This document shows, piece by piece, positions 10,976-21,911 of a stretch of 64,000 nt of DNA. The stretch covers positions 4,510,001 to 4,574,000 of the forward strand of contig JAXRKN010000042.1 in assembly GCA_038502055.1 (NCBI GenBank), read 5' to 3'. The notes beneath the pieces were generated by a model, which saw only the letters and a list, made by a program, of their open reading frames with translations, was not told where the DNA came from and made no database searches. Each line of letters starts with the position of its first letter. Within the stretch, counting starts at the first letter, position 1. Made by a program: the position numbers and the translations under genes. The DNA comes from Tanytarsus gracilentus (lineage: Eukaryota; Arthropoda; Insecta; Diptera; Chironomidae).

Positions 10976-11565
10976 AAGATGTCAGCGCAAGCACTGCTTG
11001 CACTTGTCGGGTATTTCATTGCTTAAATTATCAATCTGTTTATTTTTGAACACTTCCCTCAAAAAAGTATAAAGATTGAATAACAAGTTGATTTTATATC
11101 AAATTTTTAAAATTTACTCAGGAATTATAAGCATTCACTCAGGAATTATAAGCAAGTGTTTGAGTTAGTTTATGAGCATGAAGGACGCGGCTAAAAAATT
11201 TAAAGTCAGTCTCAAAATAAAGCTGTGTCTTTTGCGAATCTAACGAGGTATTGATAATCAGTAATGCCCAGTAAAAGAAATTTCATGTTTTATTATCTCG
11301 CGATTCAATTTACTTAGGAATTACAAGCGTCCACCCTAACTAAGATATTTTGTGCTCCTGAGGATACATACAAGCATCTTTGTCATTATTTGAGTCGCCA
11401 AGTATAATCAATTTTTCTTCCACAAGCAAACATTCCATCACAACACAACTCTCCGTACTTTAATTTCATATTCAAGTAATATTAATTCTCATAAAAACTT
11501 AAAATTGAGGCAGGAACGAATATAATTCTAAATTAAACACATCTCACTTCAAAAATTAGTAAAAT
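10976..11565. other. AT-rich spacer with short dispersed repeats
   Basis: No gene seen. It contains two adjacent copies of CTCAGGAATTATAAGCA (about 11118 and 11139), and a segment (ATCTCGCGATTCAATTTAC... GCGTCCACCC, 11295-11335) that reappears inverted at about 20775-20830. A related 'ttcctgagtgaatttgctta' occurs at 8886 and 10245. Confidence 0.45.
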
Positions 11566-11567
11566 AC

Positions 11568-11623
11568 CTGCGTGGGACATTAAAACCGTTGGAGCCGTTG
11601 TATACAATTGTCTATTGAAAACA
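11568..11623 (+). mobile_element. Truncated CCTGCGTGGGACAT-TIR MITE
   Basis: CCTGCGTGGGACATTAAAAC, then TGTATACAATTGTCTATTG, matches the left half of the complete MITE at 30251-30413. The copy stops where the family-D border sequence begins, consistent with insertion of that element into it. Confidence 0.65.
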
Positions 11624-12275
11624 AGGTGGGTCTGCAAACGGCGTTGCCATTTCCAATAGCTCCGCTGTCTTATATTAGTACCCCATAGTTCTGAAATATG
11701 GACATTAGTTGCACTCCTGGCCGGCCATGATGGACATTCCTCAAAAATCGTCAAAGTCAATCGATTCCTGATGCAATTACGAGTTCAACGACATACATGA
11801 AACCATAGTTCTGAAATATGGACATTAGTGGCACGGCCATGATCGACATGCCTCAAAAATCATCTATGCCAATCGACTCTTGGTCCAATTACGAGTTCAA
11901 CGTAATAATCGCTCTAGTTGTGCGAGAAGTATTTAATTTTGAGATACAACCCTCCAATGACCGTGCCTGAGTGCAAAAATGTCCTTTTTTTTTTTTTGTG
12001 CGGTGGCGGTGATTAACATTGATGATTTTTGAGGAATGTCCATCATGGCCAGCCAGGAGTGCCACTAATGTCCATTTTTCAGAACTATGGCTTCATGTAT
12101 CTCGTTGAACTCGTGATTGGACCAGGAATCGATTGACATTGACGATTTTTGAGGAATGTCCATCATGGCCAGCCAGGAGTGCCCAAAATGTCCATTTTTC
12201 AGAACTATGCGGTACTAATCTAAGACAGCGGAGCTATTGGAAATGGCAACGCCGTTTGCAGACTTATCTTGTTTT
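11615..12275. mobile_element. Family D composite: inverted borders enclosing satellite units
   Basis: The border 'gggtctgcaaacggcgttgc', CATTTCCAATAGCTCCGCTG, TTAGTACCCCATAG at 11624-11690 recurs inverted at about 12207-12272. Between them are two 120-bp satellite units on the left (plus) and two on the right (inverted), separated by TTGTGCGAGAAGTATTTAA and 'ccaatgaccgtgcctgagtg'. The arrangement is a large imperfect palindrome. Confidence 0.6.
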
Positions 12276-12512
12276 ATTGATTAAAAATTCAACTCTCTAA
12301 TCAGCCCTTAAATAAGTATAAGTTAGCACTTAATTAAATTTCTCAAAATTGATCTTCACGCTTATTTTCTCAACACACAAAATGATGCGTTCAAAACTCT
12401 TTATCCAACACAATATGGATCAAACTGTTCATCCATGCATCCATTCATATCTAGATTTACTCACTTTTCATATAGCTCTTCTTTCCGAATGGAAGATACC
12501 AATCATATTTTT

Positions 12513-13273
12513 AGCGTAACCCAACAAAGTTGTGGTAACGCTTATATACTCATCTTTCCGTCCGTCTGTCCGTCCGTCCGTCTGTTCCATCAAGATCTCA
12601 GCTTTTAGTTTTCGCCAGATGATAGCTCATAGGGTCTTTATTAGCCCATTTTAGGAATTTTTCGAGTCATGACCATAAGTCGTGCGATGGACGGCCATAA
12701 TGTCCATTTTTCATACAAATTTTCTCTTATATGGCTTCATGTATCTCGTTGAACTCGTGTTTGGACCAGGAATCGAATGGCATTGATGATTTTGAGGAAT
12801 GTCCATCATGGTCAACCAGTAGTGCCACGGACAGCCATAATGTCCATTTTTCCAGAACTATGGCTTCATGTATCTCGTTGAACTCGTGATTGTATCAGGA
12901 ATCGATTGACATTAATGATTTTTTATGAATGTCCATCAAGGCCGGCCAGGAGTGCCACTAATGTCCTTTTTCAGAATTATGGCTTCATGGGTATCGTTGA
13001 ACTCGTCCTTTGATGCCGAGTAGGATGGAATAGGTCCGAGGTACTTAGGACTTAGGTTCTTAAAGCCTGGAGTCAAATATAAGTGTTAGAGTAAAATTTT
13101 CAAAATTTTGTCTGCTAAACTTATTTTTAAAGCTATAACTGCAGTTAACTGTTTGGATTAACCCAAATGTCCGGATTAACTTAAACTGATTTTTATATGC
13201 ACCTGATTATCTAATACTGATCTGATATGTTGGGTTACGCGGCAACACCCACGGGTTTTGAAACATTTTTTTG
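12513..13273 (-). mobile_element. Full-length family-A element carrying satellite units
   Basis: Starts AGCGTAACCCAACAAAG and ends GTTGGGTTACGCGGCAACAC then GTTTTGAAACATT, so the ends share an inverted GCGTAACCCAAC. Internal order is end module with a CCGT-type repeat, about three diverged 120-bp satellite units, 'cctaagtacctcggacc'-type bridge, and the left terminal module. The same order is seen, opposite in orientation, at 17181-17907. No coding frame; a non-autonomous DNA element is the simplest reading. Confidence 0.65.
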
Positions 13274-13489
13274 GTATTTTATGAGCATTTCCTTTTCGTT
13301 GGATCTTTTTCTACTCTAACCGTTTTTGAATTTATATGTGAAGCCATATATGAAAGTTTCCGATACTGAAATTTATATAAATGTCATAAAAAAGCTTCTT
13401 ATCATTTTTTAGTGTTTGTATGTGAGAAGTCGCTTTTTCCGAGTGGTGAATGTTTTTTGCCACCCACTGCTTTTAAAAATTTATCGATT

Positions 13490-13495
13490 TTTATT
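13490..13495 (-). terminator. Polyadenylation signal of the CRAL-TRIO gene
   Basis: Minus-strand AATAAA 34 bases past the stop codon at 13529, following TATCAATAAAAATCG. Confidence 0.65.
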
Positions 13496-13528
13496 GATAT
13501 TTTCTCTTTATATATCTGCGAATGAACT

Positions 13529-14869
13529 CTATGATTCTTTTTGAGTTTCATTGTTAGTCTTAAAGTCCAGCTGGTGCTTCGCTTGCTGCTCTTCCAATTC
13601 AAAGTATTCCTTGAAGCTGCATAAAATTTCGCAATTTTTCTCATGAAGTTCACTTATGGGTGGCAAATCGCCGCCATAATCAACCGGCATCGATGATTTT
13701 GGGAGAAACTTTTCGAAGAAATCATGATTGAAATTCATTTCACTTGGATGCACATGAATGATATCAAATAATTCCTTTGCCATAAATGGCTTGATCATGG
13801 CTAAAAATTAAGATTAAAAAATTCACTCCCCTTGTGGCACGGAAAAGGAAAAATAAAGGAACTTTGATGGAACTTGCATTGAATCTATCGGAACTTGATG
13901 AAAATTCTAAGGAATTTAATAATACTTGAGGGAATTTTGTTGGAATTTTTCGGACGTAATTAATTACGTTCATTTTTTCCTTCCGTAGCTTTCCCATGGA
14001 AATTTTTGATGCAAAAAGCTAACAATTTTTTCATTTGAAATTTTTCCCTTAATTCCACCAAATTCCAGTAAAGTTCCATTATTTTTTCTTTTCTATGAGG
14101 ATCTTTCCCAAGGGTGGAAACTTGAGATGAAGATAACGTGCCATACCGAACATCATTTGAACTAAGGACGAGGCATTGAAAATATGAACAGCTTTCATCC
14201 TAACCGGACTACCATGTTGAACAAAGTCAAGGCTCTTTCGGATGCTGCTAATGGAAGGACGGAATAAATGCCCAAATCGAATTCCTTGCCAATCGGATAG
14301 AAAAATTGCACCGTTTCGCGGTCCATTCTTGAAAATTGAAATTTCTAGAAATTTTTCAATTGTAAATGAACCTTTGAAATTTTAAAAATTTACTCTCACC
14401 ACTCATCATCATGAACATTTTGACAACATCATCAAAATTATAAAGACTTGGATCTGGATTTTGAACTCGATGTAAGAAAACAAAGTGATTGCATGGAGAA
14501 ATTGGCAGCGGTGTCATTTCCTGAATTGTAAATGAAAATTTTAGTGCTTCTGGGCTTCGATTCGCAAAAAACTCCGGACTTGATTGCTTGATGTTATAAA
14601 ATTTTTGCAGCCATTCAATAGCTTCGTCTAAATTTCCGTTTTTGACGTTTGTGAATAAAATGAGCTGAGAGATGAAATTTGAAAAAAATTTGATCTTGAC
14701 CTGCTCTAAAGTGACGTACTTGCTTATCAAACATTATTCTTGGAACTGCTGGATATTGAAGTGATTTTTTTCTTAATTTAACAACGTCATTGTGATTTAA
14801 CTTTTGACGCGCGAGAGCTTCCTCATAGTGAAAGGCCGAGTTTAGAATTTCTTCAAATCTTTTACTCAT
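13529..14869 (-). CDS. CRAL-TRIO (Sec14-like) lipid/retinoid-binding protein
   Basis: Four exons: 14869-14720, 14664-14400, 14344-14147 and 13800-13529, all GT-AG and phase-compatible, give 294 residues, the usual size for insect alpha-tocopherol-transfer-like proteins. The N-terminal helical CRAL-TRIO-N part contains LILFTNVKNGNLDEAIEWL and FYNIKQSSPEFF. The lipid-binding core has GAIFLSDWQGIRFGHL (DWQG at 156-159), SIRKSLDFVQHGSPVRMKAV and HIFNASSLVQMMFAMIKPF, and ends PVDYGGDLPPISELHEK (YGGD at 246-249). There is no signal peptide. Family members carry retinoids, tocopherol or phosphoinositides in the cytosol; the ligand here cannot be told. All family landmarks are present and no frame is broken, so it is probably functional. 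This family is large in insects, so no symbol is given. Confidence 0.88.
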
Positions 14870-16554
14870 AATTTTAAAAATTTTTTGCTCGAGACGAACG
14901 ACTCTAAACTTCCACGGGTCACTTGCGACTGTTATTTACCTTTTGCATAATCATCGAAGAAAAAAAATTATACACGCAAAACACATACCTTTCATTCGAT
15001 TTAAAACTTGTTTGCTTTCAGTTTTTTGTCGAATTTTTTGCTCTAATAAAACATGTGAGTGTATCATATTGTGTGTGACATAACAACTTTCTTCGAATAT
15101 TTTTGTTTTTTTAGTAAGCAAAATTTGATATGCATAATTACAGGGTGCGGTAAAAATTTTTTTTTTTCAAATATCATATTTATTGCTACATTGCATTAGA
15201 TTAAACTTATAGCTGATGTTTATTTTTCTATATATTCCGATTTACAATTTGATGTACAGTATGGTGAAAGGATAATAAAAATATTTTATCATTGTTATGC
15301 AATGTTTCAATTTTCCTCTTTTATCTCGACTCACTTCAATAATTTTATGATGCTCTGAAAATAATTGCTATAGTGGAGCATTTCATAAATTAATTTTGTG
15401 ATGAAAATTTTACAGCATTTTCTCATTGGCGACCTTGGTGTTTACACATAGATTTTTGTTAGTAAAACCCAGGAAAAAGCAAATATTTGACTTTATGGTT
15501 TTCGTGATTTTATGAAAGGTTATGCTCCGTGCTATCATTAATCCTCGTTTCAATTCATGCGCTTTAATTTCATAAGCCGAGAAAATCATACACAAATTAC
15601 GGTGGCGAAACCCGACATGAATTATTTAATTTAAAATCGGTGCAGTGTGTCTGACAAGGGCACAAAGTACAGAAGAAAGAGTATATGAGTTTAGTATATG
15701 AAGAAGAAAAGGTTGCCAGTTTTGAATGGAAAGCCATCAAAAGTTGACAAAAATGAATCACGACAAGCGAAGATTAAATTAATAATTTTCAACTTTTTTC
15801 GTTCGAGGCCTTCGAATCGAGGGGCAAAAAGTGTAATTTGGAAAATATTTCTCGTGTCGCGTAACAAAAAAAGATCTTGTGTTCATGAAAAATCAGTTGA
15901 CCATGAACTAAATTAAATTTTAATGGAATTACAAGATTTTTTTTTTTTTTTGTTTTAGTAATATTTATTTATTTTATAAAAATTTGTTTTTTAAATTGTT
16001 AATGTGGTTTTTTTATTTTTTCTTATTTTTTGTATTGCTTGGGTTTTTTTATTTTAAAAGCGTTAATTGTGAAATTTTTCTTCTGGATATTCATTAAATG
16101 CTTGTGTCTAAAATAAAATGTTTGTTTTTGGATAGGTCGTTTCTTTCTGTTTCTTGTGAAGTGATGTTTTAACTGTAATTTTATGTTTTTGATATGTTAT
16201 GTTATCTTGAAATAATATTTATTGAAAATAATACGGCTGAAATGGAAGAATTTTTTTAAATAATTCATTATTGTGCTCTGTCTTTCGAAAATTCTTAGAG
16301 TGAGTGACTCCGAAGTGTGGTTAAATAATTGGGTGTCTAAATGTTATATAATTAAATGTGAATAAATTCGTAATATATTTTGTGCTTTTTTGATTCCTTT
16401 TATATTGAATGGTTTTTTTCGTTTGATGTGATCAATCTGTAAGAAAATTGTTGTTGAAAAATCAATGTTTTAAATTTAGTGTGTTTGTTCGGTTAATTTA
16501 TATTTAAGTCTTAGTGAAATTTTCATTTTTTCTCCTTTAAAAATTTTTTGTTTT
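14870..16554. other. AT-rich intergenic stretch
   Basis: No coding exon recognised. Contains poly-T runs (about 15159 and 15940) and long T-rich low-complexity sequence after 15940, which could be the 3' tail region of the LINE fragment next to it. Confidence 0.45.
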
Positions 16555-16890
16555 CGATGTTTGGGTAGGTAATGAATTTTCCTGCTTTGTGTAATAGATC
16601 CCCTCCTTGATTTTAATCCTTTCTGTCCTGTGATTAAAGATGTCTCGATGTTTAATTTCAGGGATTCAAATAATGAATTAACGTAGATATTGAATAAAGT
16701 CCGATAAACTCCTCCTTGAGGGACCGAAATGCGTTATAGGTCGCTCAAAGTATCATCTACTTTTACTACTTGGGATCTTTTATATAAATATGATTTTAAA
16801 ATGTCAAAGAAAAAAGGGGGAAAATTCATTTTTGATAATTTTATTTTCAATGCTAATCGAACGTGAAATGTTCGTCAGAATTTATCAAAA
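16555..16890 (-). pseudogene. Non-LTR reverse transcriptase fragment
   Basis: The minus frame reads FDILKSYLYKRSQVVKVDDT, LSDL, stop, RISVPQGGVYRTLFNIYVNS and L. This matches the classic LINE reverse-transcriptase run 'KSYLxxRxQxVxVxxxxSxxxxIxxGVPQGSxLxPLLFNIYxNDL'. A TAA interrupts it just before RISVPQGG and the catalytic YADD block is not recognisable downstream, so it is a dead fragment. It may belong to the same element family as the fragments at 1-730 and 19995-20210, all on the minus strand. Confidence 0.75.
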
Positions 16891-17180
16891 ATTCTTGAGC
16901 TTGTTAAAGTTACTATAATAATTAAAGCTCCATAAAAACTTTTTTCATACTCACTATCACCCCTAAAACTTTTATGATCCATGACGCAATAAAAACTTGT
17001 CGTCAAAACTCATTTCATGAAAATTAAATTTTTTCCTCATTAAGCTCGAATGCACAAAAATATCCGCTCAACAGCTTCAGCGGAAGTTTTTCGTGGTCAT
17101 AAAAATGAATCATATCACATATCAGTCTCACACATATGGAGCAGTTGTGAACATATTACAATGGCAGTTTACAGTAGAAT

Positions 17181-17907
17181 AAAAAAATGTTTCAAAACAC
17201 ACTCGTGCGTATTGCCGCGTAACCCAACATAACATATCAGTATTTGAAAATCAAGTTCATAAAAAATTAAGACTTATATTTGACTCTAGGCTTTAAGAAC
17301 CTAAGTCCTAAGTACCTCGGATCTATTCCATCCTACTCGGCATCAAAAGACGAGTTCAACGATACCCATGAAGCCATAATTCTGAAAAATGGACATTTTG
17401 GCTGTCCGTGGCATTACTGGCCGGCCTTGATGGACATTCATCAAAAATCATCAATGCCATTCGATTCCTGGTTCAATCACGAGTTCAACGAGATACATGA
17501 AGCCATAGTTCTGAAAAATTGACATTTTGGCTGTCCGTGGCACTTCCTGGTCCAATTACGAATAAATTCTAATCGATTCCTGGTCAAATTACGAGTTCAA
17601 CGATACCCATGAAGCCATATAAGAGAAAATTTGTATAAAAAATGGACATTATGGCCGTCCATCGCACGACCTATGGTCATGACTCGAAAAATTTCTAAAA
17701 TGGGCTAATATAGACCCTAAGAGCTACCATCTGGCGAAAATTAGAAGTCTCTAGCTGGTCCAGGAGCTGAGATCTCGATGGAACAGACGGACGGACAGAC
17801 GGACGGACAGACGGACGGACGGACGGACGGACAGACGGACGGACGGACAGACGGACTGAAAGATGAGTATATAAGCGTTGCCACAACTTTGTTGGGTTAC
17901 GCTAAAA
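17181..17907 (+). mobile_element. Full-length family-A element with satellite units and CCGT microsatellite
   Basis: Begins AAAAAAATGTTTCAAAACAC, then TTGCCGCGTAACCCAAC, and ends GTTGGGTTACGCTAAAAA; terminal inverted repeat GCGTAACCCAAC. The interior has bridge 'cctaagtacctcggatct', about three 120-bp satellite units and the end module. Orientation is opposite to 12513-13273. Confidence 0.65.
17783..17857. repeat. (ACGG/ACAG)n microsatellite
   Basis: About 75 bases of ACGGACGGACAG-type tetranucleotide repeats, expanded inside the family-A end module. Other copies of the module hold only 2-6 units. Confidence 0.85.
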
Positions 17908-18109
17908 ACTAGAAGAACAGAAAAGTACATTAAAATAATTGCATGGCACTTTTTACGCTTACTACAAACAACCATCCAATGCATCTGTCTCCTTTTCTCT
18001 CTCTCTCTCTCTTCTTAAGTTGTTCACTGGCTTTGTTATGGGAATTTGTGGCGAACCAAAAAAAAATAAACCTGATCGGGCAGAAAGATGAAATCAAGAA
18101 AAAGTTTTT

Positions 18110-18616
18110 AGCGTAACCCAACAAAGTTGTGGTAACGCTTATATACTCATCTTTCCGTCCGTCCGTCCGTCTGTTCCATCGAGATCTCAGCTCCTGGACC
18201 AGCTAGGGACTTCTAATTTTCGCCAGATCGTAGCTCTTAGGGTCTATATTAGCCCATTTTAGGAATTTTTCGAGTCATGACCATAAGTCGTGCCATGGAC
18301 GGCCATAATGTCCTTTTTCATACAAATTTTCTCTTATATGGCTTCATGGGTATCGTTGAACTCGTAATTTGACCAAAAAACGATTGGCATTGATTCGTAA
18401 TTGGACCAGGAATTGACTGACATAGATTATTTTTGAGGAATGTCCATCATGGCCAGCCAGCAGTGCCACAGACAGCCAAAATGTCCATTTTTCAGAACTA
18501 TGGCTTCATGTATCTCGTTGAACTCGTGATTGAACCAGGAATTGAATGACATTGATGATTTTTGATGAATGTCCATCATGACGGGCCAGAAGTGCCACTA
18601 ATGTCCATTTTTCATT
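18110..18616 (-). repeat. Truncated family-A element with satellite units
   Basis: Begins TTAGCGTAACCCAACAAAG with the full end module, then two and a half 120-bp units, and stops abruptly after AATGTCCATTTTTCA. The opposite terminus is lacking. Confidence 0.6.
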
Positions 18617-19500
18617 GAAGCACTTGAAATAAAATTCTAAACTTTATTCACTTGCTGCACATAAGGTAACCTGAAACAACTGACATGCTTCATGGAAAGG
18701 ATTGAAGGTGATAAAGTAATGAGCTGTAAAAGAGAAAAACTTTAAAATTTGATATTAACTTAATAGTTTTTTGTGTTGGCAAAATTTTCACATCAACTTC
18801 AGGCATTCGCCTCAATGTATCATAAATTTACAGCTTCAGTTAACATGGGGGTTTATAATGAGTTTTTCCAGCAATATTTTTTCACCTTTTAACCCCATTT
18901 TTAATTAGTTTGAAGCTCTTCTGCTTGGCGAGAGATAACAAAAACAATTTTTGTACTTTTTTAAATTTATCACAAAAATGGAATGAGTTTCGTAAACTTT
19001 GTAAACACACTGTTGGTGTATAGTGATGATGATGATGCTTAACGGAAAAGGGTTTTCAGACACAGCTCGAATCTTGTTCTTTATTTATTTTGTATGTATG
19101 AAACAATTGAACCCTTCACGGCAGTTCCCCAACCACTTCTCACATAAACTTTTATGAATATTTTTTTAGGTCAAACAAAAAACAGAAAAAAGGTTTTTAA
19201 ATTGGTGTAATCACAACAAAGTGAGGAGTTATAGTTTTGAGTTTTGAGGGCATCGTTAACGTTAAGTGGAATGAAATTAAAGTTTATTTAATTTTTAAAC
19301 TTTTTTACTCTTATTATACTGTTATATTTAATTTTAAATGTATCCAATTTTGACACGTTACAAAAATTCAATTTCAATAAGTTGAAAAAGCGAAAACGAC
19401 GTAAAACAAGTTGGTACCCGGTATACAAATGAGTTATTTATTAAAAAATTAAAAAGATAATTCAATCTAAAGTAAATAAAATTTTTAGGTCAATCTTGAT
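18617..19500. other. AT-rich non-coding stretch
   Basis: No gene or known repeat recognised. Confidence 0.4.
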
Positions 19501-19600
19501 GGACATGCCTCAAAAATTGTCAATGTCAATCAATTTCTAATCCAATGACGAGTTAAACGACATACATGAACCCTAATCATGATGGACATGCCTCACAGAT
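19500..19600 (+). repeat. Diverged 120-bp satellite unit
   Basis: 'gatggacatgcctcaaaaat' to 'gagttaaacgacatacatga', one unit, directly followed by the family-G repeat. Confidence 0.55.
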
Positions 19601-19604
19601 CGTC

Positions 19605-19830
19605 TACTGGATCTCACTTCCAGCACATGCCATTGCTCACAAATTATTCTCTTTTAAAGTGAGAAATTATTCTCTCTCTTATCTCACCACGTGAAAAACA
19701 CGTGTTTTCGGTATTTTTTGAGGTTTTTTGGACATTGGTGCTTAATGACTGACTTGTCGAAAAAGTACTCTCTAGGGCGGGCCTTTGAGTTAAAAATTTC
19801 ATTCCAGTACCAATTTGTCGAGTTAGAGGG
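19605..19830 (+). repeat. Family G repeat copy 1
   Basis: 'ggatctcacttccagcacat', AACACGTGTTTTCGG, 'ggacattggtgcttaatgac' and CTCTAGGGCGGGCCTTTGAG. An inverted relative lies at 30895-31035 and the GGGCGGGCCTTT part also occurs inverted at 60545-60575. Non-coding. Confidence 0.55.
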
Positions 19831-19994
19831 CAAAAAGTGAGAGTGCGATTTTTTAAAATTTTCACTAAAATTCTTCAAACTCATTTTTAAGGATGTTAAT
19901 GCACTGTAACATATAGAAGTTTATAAACCAGCGTAAGCATGTGAATTTTTAGGCCATGTTAACAAAAAAAAAATAGGTCCAGTACAGTTAATTG

Positions 19995-20210
19995 AGTGAC
20001 TTTACAAAAAATTACTTTCAATCACATATTCAATGTGCTTTTTGAATGTCATATTTTTATCCAGTATGAATCCGAGATATTTACACTCGCCATGGAATTG
20101 AGGAATCAAAAATTTTAAACTTCTTACCCTGAAGTTCCTTTTTTCTTCGATAGGTAACGAAGATTGCCTGAGTTTAGTAAAATTCAGCATTAAAACACTT
20201 CTGCGGAACC
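19995..20210 (-). pseudogene. LINE reverse transcriptase thumb fragment
   Basis: The minus frame reads SVLMLNFTKLRQ then HGECKYLGFILDKNMTFKKH and IEYVIE. This is the segment after the reverse-transcriptase palm in Jockey-like elements (LNPxKTQ ... VKYLGxxLDxxLxFxxHI). Only about 70 residues survive before a stop. Confidence 0.75.
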
Positions 20211-20717
20211 GAACAGAACCGACATATGAATATCAGAAAATATCAGAACATGAACAATCATTTTATATATATATAAGTGATGCCGGGAAAAAGCCGAATA
20301 ATTTTTTACCTCGAAAAATAAATTTGATCTTAGTATTCGAAATTTAACTTGCACACGTTTAAATGAAATTATCTCATAGTGTAACAGCAGCATCAGCATT
20401 ACATTGTACATAAATGGTAATATGGGGAGAATAAAAGAAAAATAAGAATGTGAAATAGCACACCATAATATTCCATTACAAATCCATCCTCCGCACCATC
20501 AACACATGCCTCATCAAACATTGATAGACTTCTTTGTAGTCGTTGTGGTAAAAGCACATTATGCCATTCGAATTCTACCAGTAATGTCAATTACTCGCTT
20601 TTATTGAATTATGACAATGTATGGAATAATTCACGCGCTCGTAATGTTCATAAAACACGTAAAAACCTTTTTTTTTGTGGAAGCGAAAAATACATCAACA
20701 TGGTCTTGCGGTGATGA

Positions 20718-21660
20718 AGTTAAGAACAAAATAAAGAAGTGGAGGCGATATATGTTTGATATTTGATTTTATAGATCTTGGGGTGGACGCTTATAATTCC
20801 AGAGTAAATTGAATAGCAAGATAATAAATCATAAAATTTCTCTTACTTGGCACTGTTTGTTTTGGTTTTGCAACTCTAATTAAAACTAGTGGGTGCCCGG
20901 TACGCAACGTTCTCAGTTGCACTGTTCACTTGCAAAAGGGATTCGCCTTTTCCGTGAGAGCTCCACTTTTAATTTTTTTTCTTGTAGCTCACATTTTGTG
21001 CGCAGACCACAAATAAATATTCATTGTTATTTATTAAAAAATAAGAATAAGAATTCAATCTAAAGTAAATAAAATGTTCTCATCAACCATGATGGACATT
21101 TCTCAAAAAACATAAGTTTCAATCGATTCCTGATCTAATCACGAGTTCAACGACATACATGTAGCCATAGTTCTGAAAAAATGGACATTAGTGGCACTCT
21201 TGGTCGGCCATGATGGACATGCCTCAAAATTGACATTGATGGTCAATCGACTCCTGATGTAATTTTGAGTTCAACGACATACATGAAGCCATATAAAAGA
21301 AAATTTGTATGAAGTGGAGTGTCGTACCTCAAAACAAAATACTTCTTGCACAACTAGCGCCAAAACCTGATCTTTAGCCATTGACCAGACCTATCATTTG
21401 AGTATATGTTTTAATATTGCACAATGTAATGCATTGGCACTAGGGGCTGAAAACTGGGCAGAAATCCAAAATTAATATATAGCGGAGCTATAATTTTAAG
21501 TTTTCAAGGAAGTTAAAGAAAATATATCAAAATATAAATTTATAATGAACTTATTTTATTTAGTACTTTTCCCTGCGGAATACCTGGATAGAGAAGGGAG
21601 AGTTTTAAACGTTTTTTTAAATATTTTATCCTAATTCTTTTTCCTGTTCAAATTTTTTGA
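20718..21660. mobile_element. Interrupted relative of the 4463-5044 foldback, with family-D insert
   Basis: 'aagaacaaaataaagaagtg' and GAGGCGATATATG at 20723-20757 match the inner end of the foldback arm. ACTTTTCCCTGCGGAATACC at 21570-21590 and 'tttttcctgttcaaattttt' match its outer end and flank. Between them lie satellite units (21080-21310) and a family-D right end, so the older element was split by younger ones. Confidence 0.5.
21080..21505 (+). mobile_element. Family D element, left border missing
   Basis: Two satellite units, then GTCGTACCTCAAAAC, 'tacttcttgcacaactagcg', 'aatattgcacaatgtaatgc' and the terminal 'aatatatagcggagctataa'. This is the family-D right end, the same order as 52430-52560 and 25216-25320. 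Confidence 0.55.
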
Positions 21661-21836
21661 GCTTGAATAACAAATATCATTTAGACAAAAAGTACAAAGT
21701 TAATTTTATTTTAAAAATTCGCGATAAAATGAATGTTTTCAACCATAATTTGTCAGTTAACTCTTGGGACGATTTTCATTTTCTCCTGATTTTTCTATTT
21801 CTTTATTTTGTTTTACTTTCTTCCCCCATTTTTTCA

Positions 21837-21911
21837 AGGGCTGAGAACATAGAGGTAGGTGGGCCCGTGAAGGCCCGCCAAGGCCCACAATAAATTGATG
21901 TTCTCAGCCCT
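21837..21911. mobile_element. Short MITE with AGGGCTGAGAACAT inverted ends
   Basis: AGGGCTGAGAACAT at 21837-21850 is repeated inverted at 21898-21911, around a GGCCC-rich core. A longer copy occurs at 61804-61993. Confidence 0.6.

Noticed and set aside
13764..13997. 77-residue minus-strand frame between CRAL-TRIO exons
   Set aside because: It is read-through of the intron before the last exon; the correct acceptor at 13801-13802 gives the conserved AMIKPF junction.
17695..17984. Open frames rich in RPSV/SVRP repeats
   Set aside because: They are translations of the ACGG tetranucleotide microsatellite inside a MITE.
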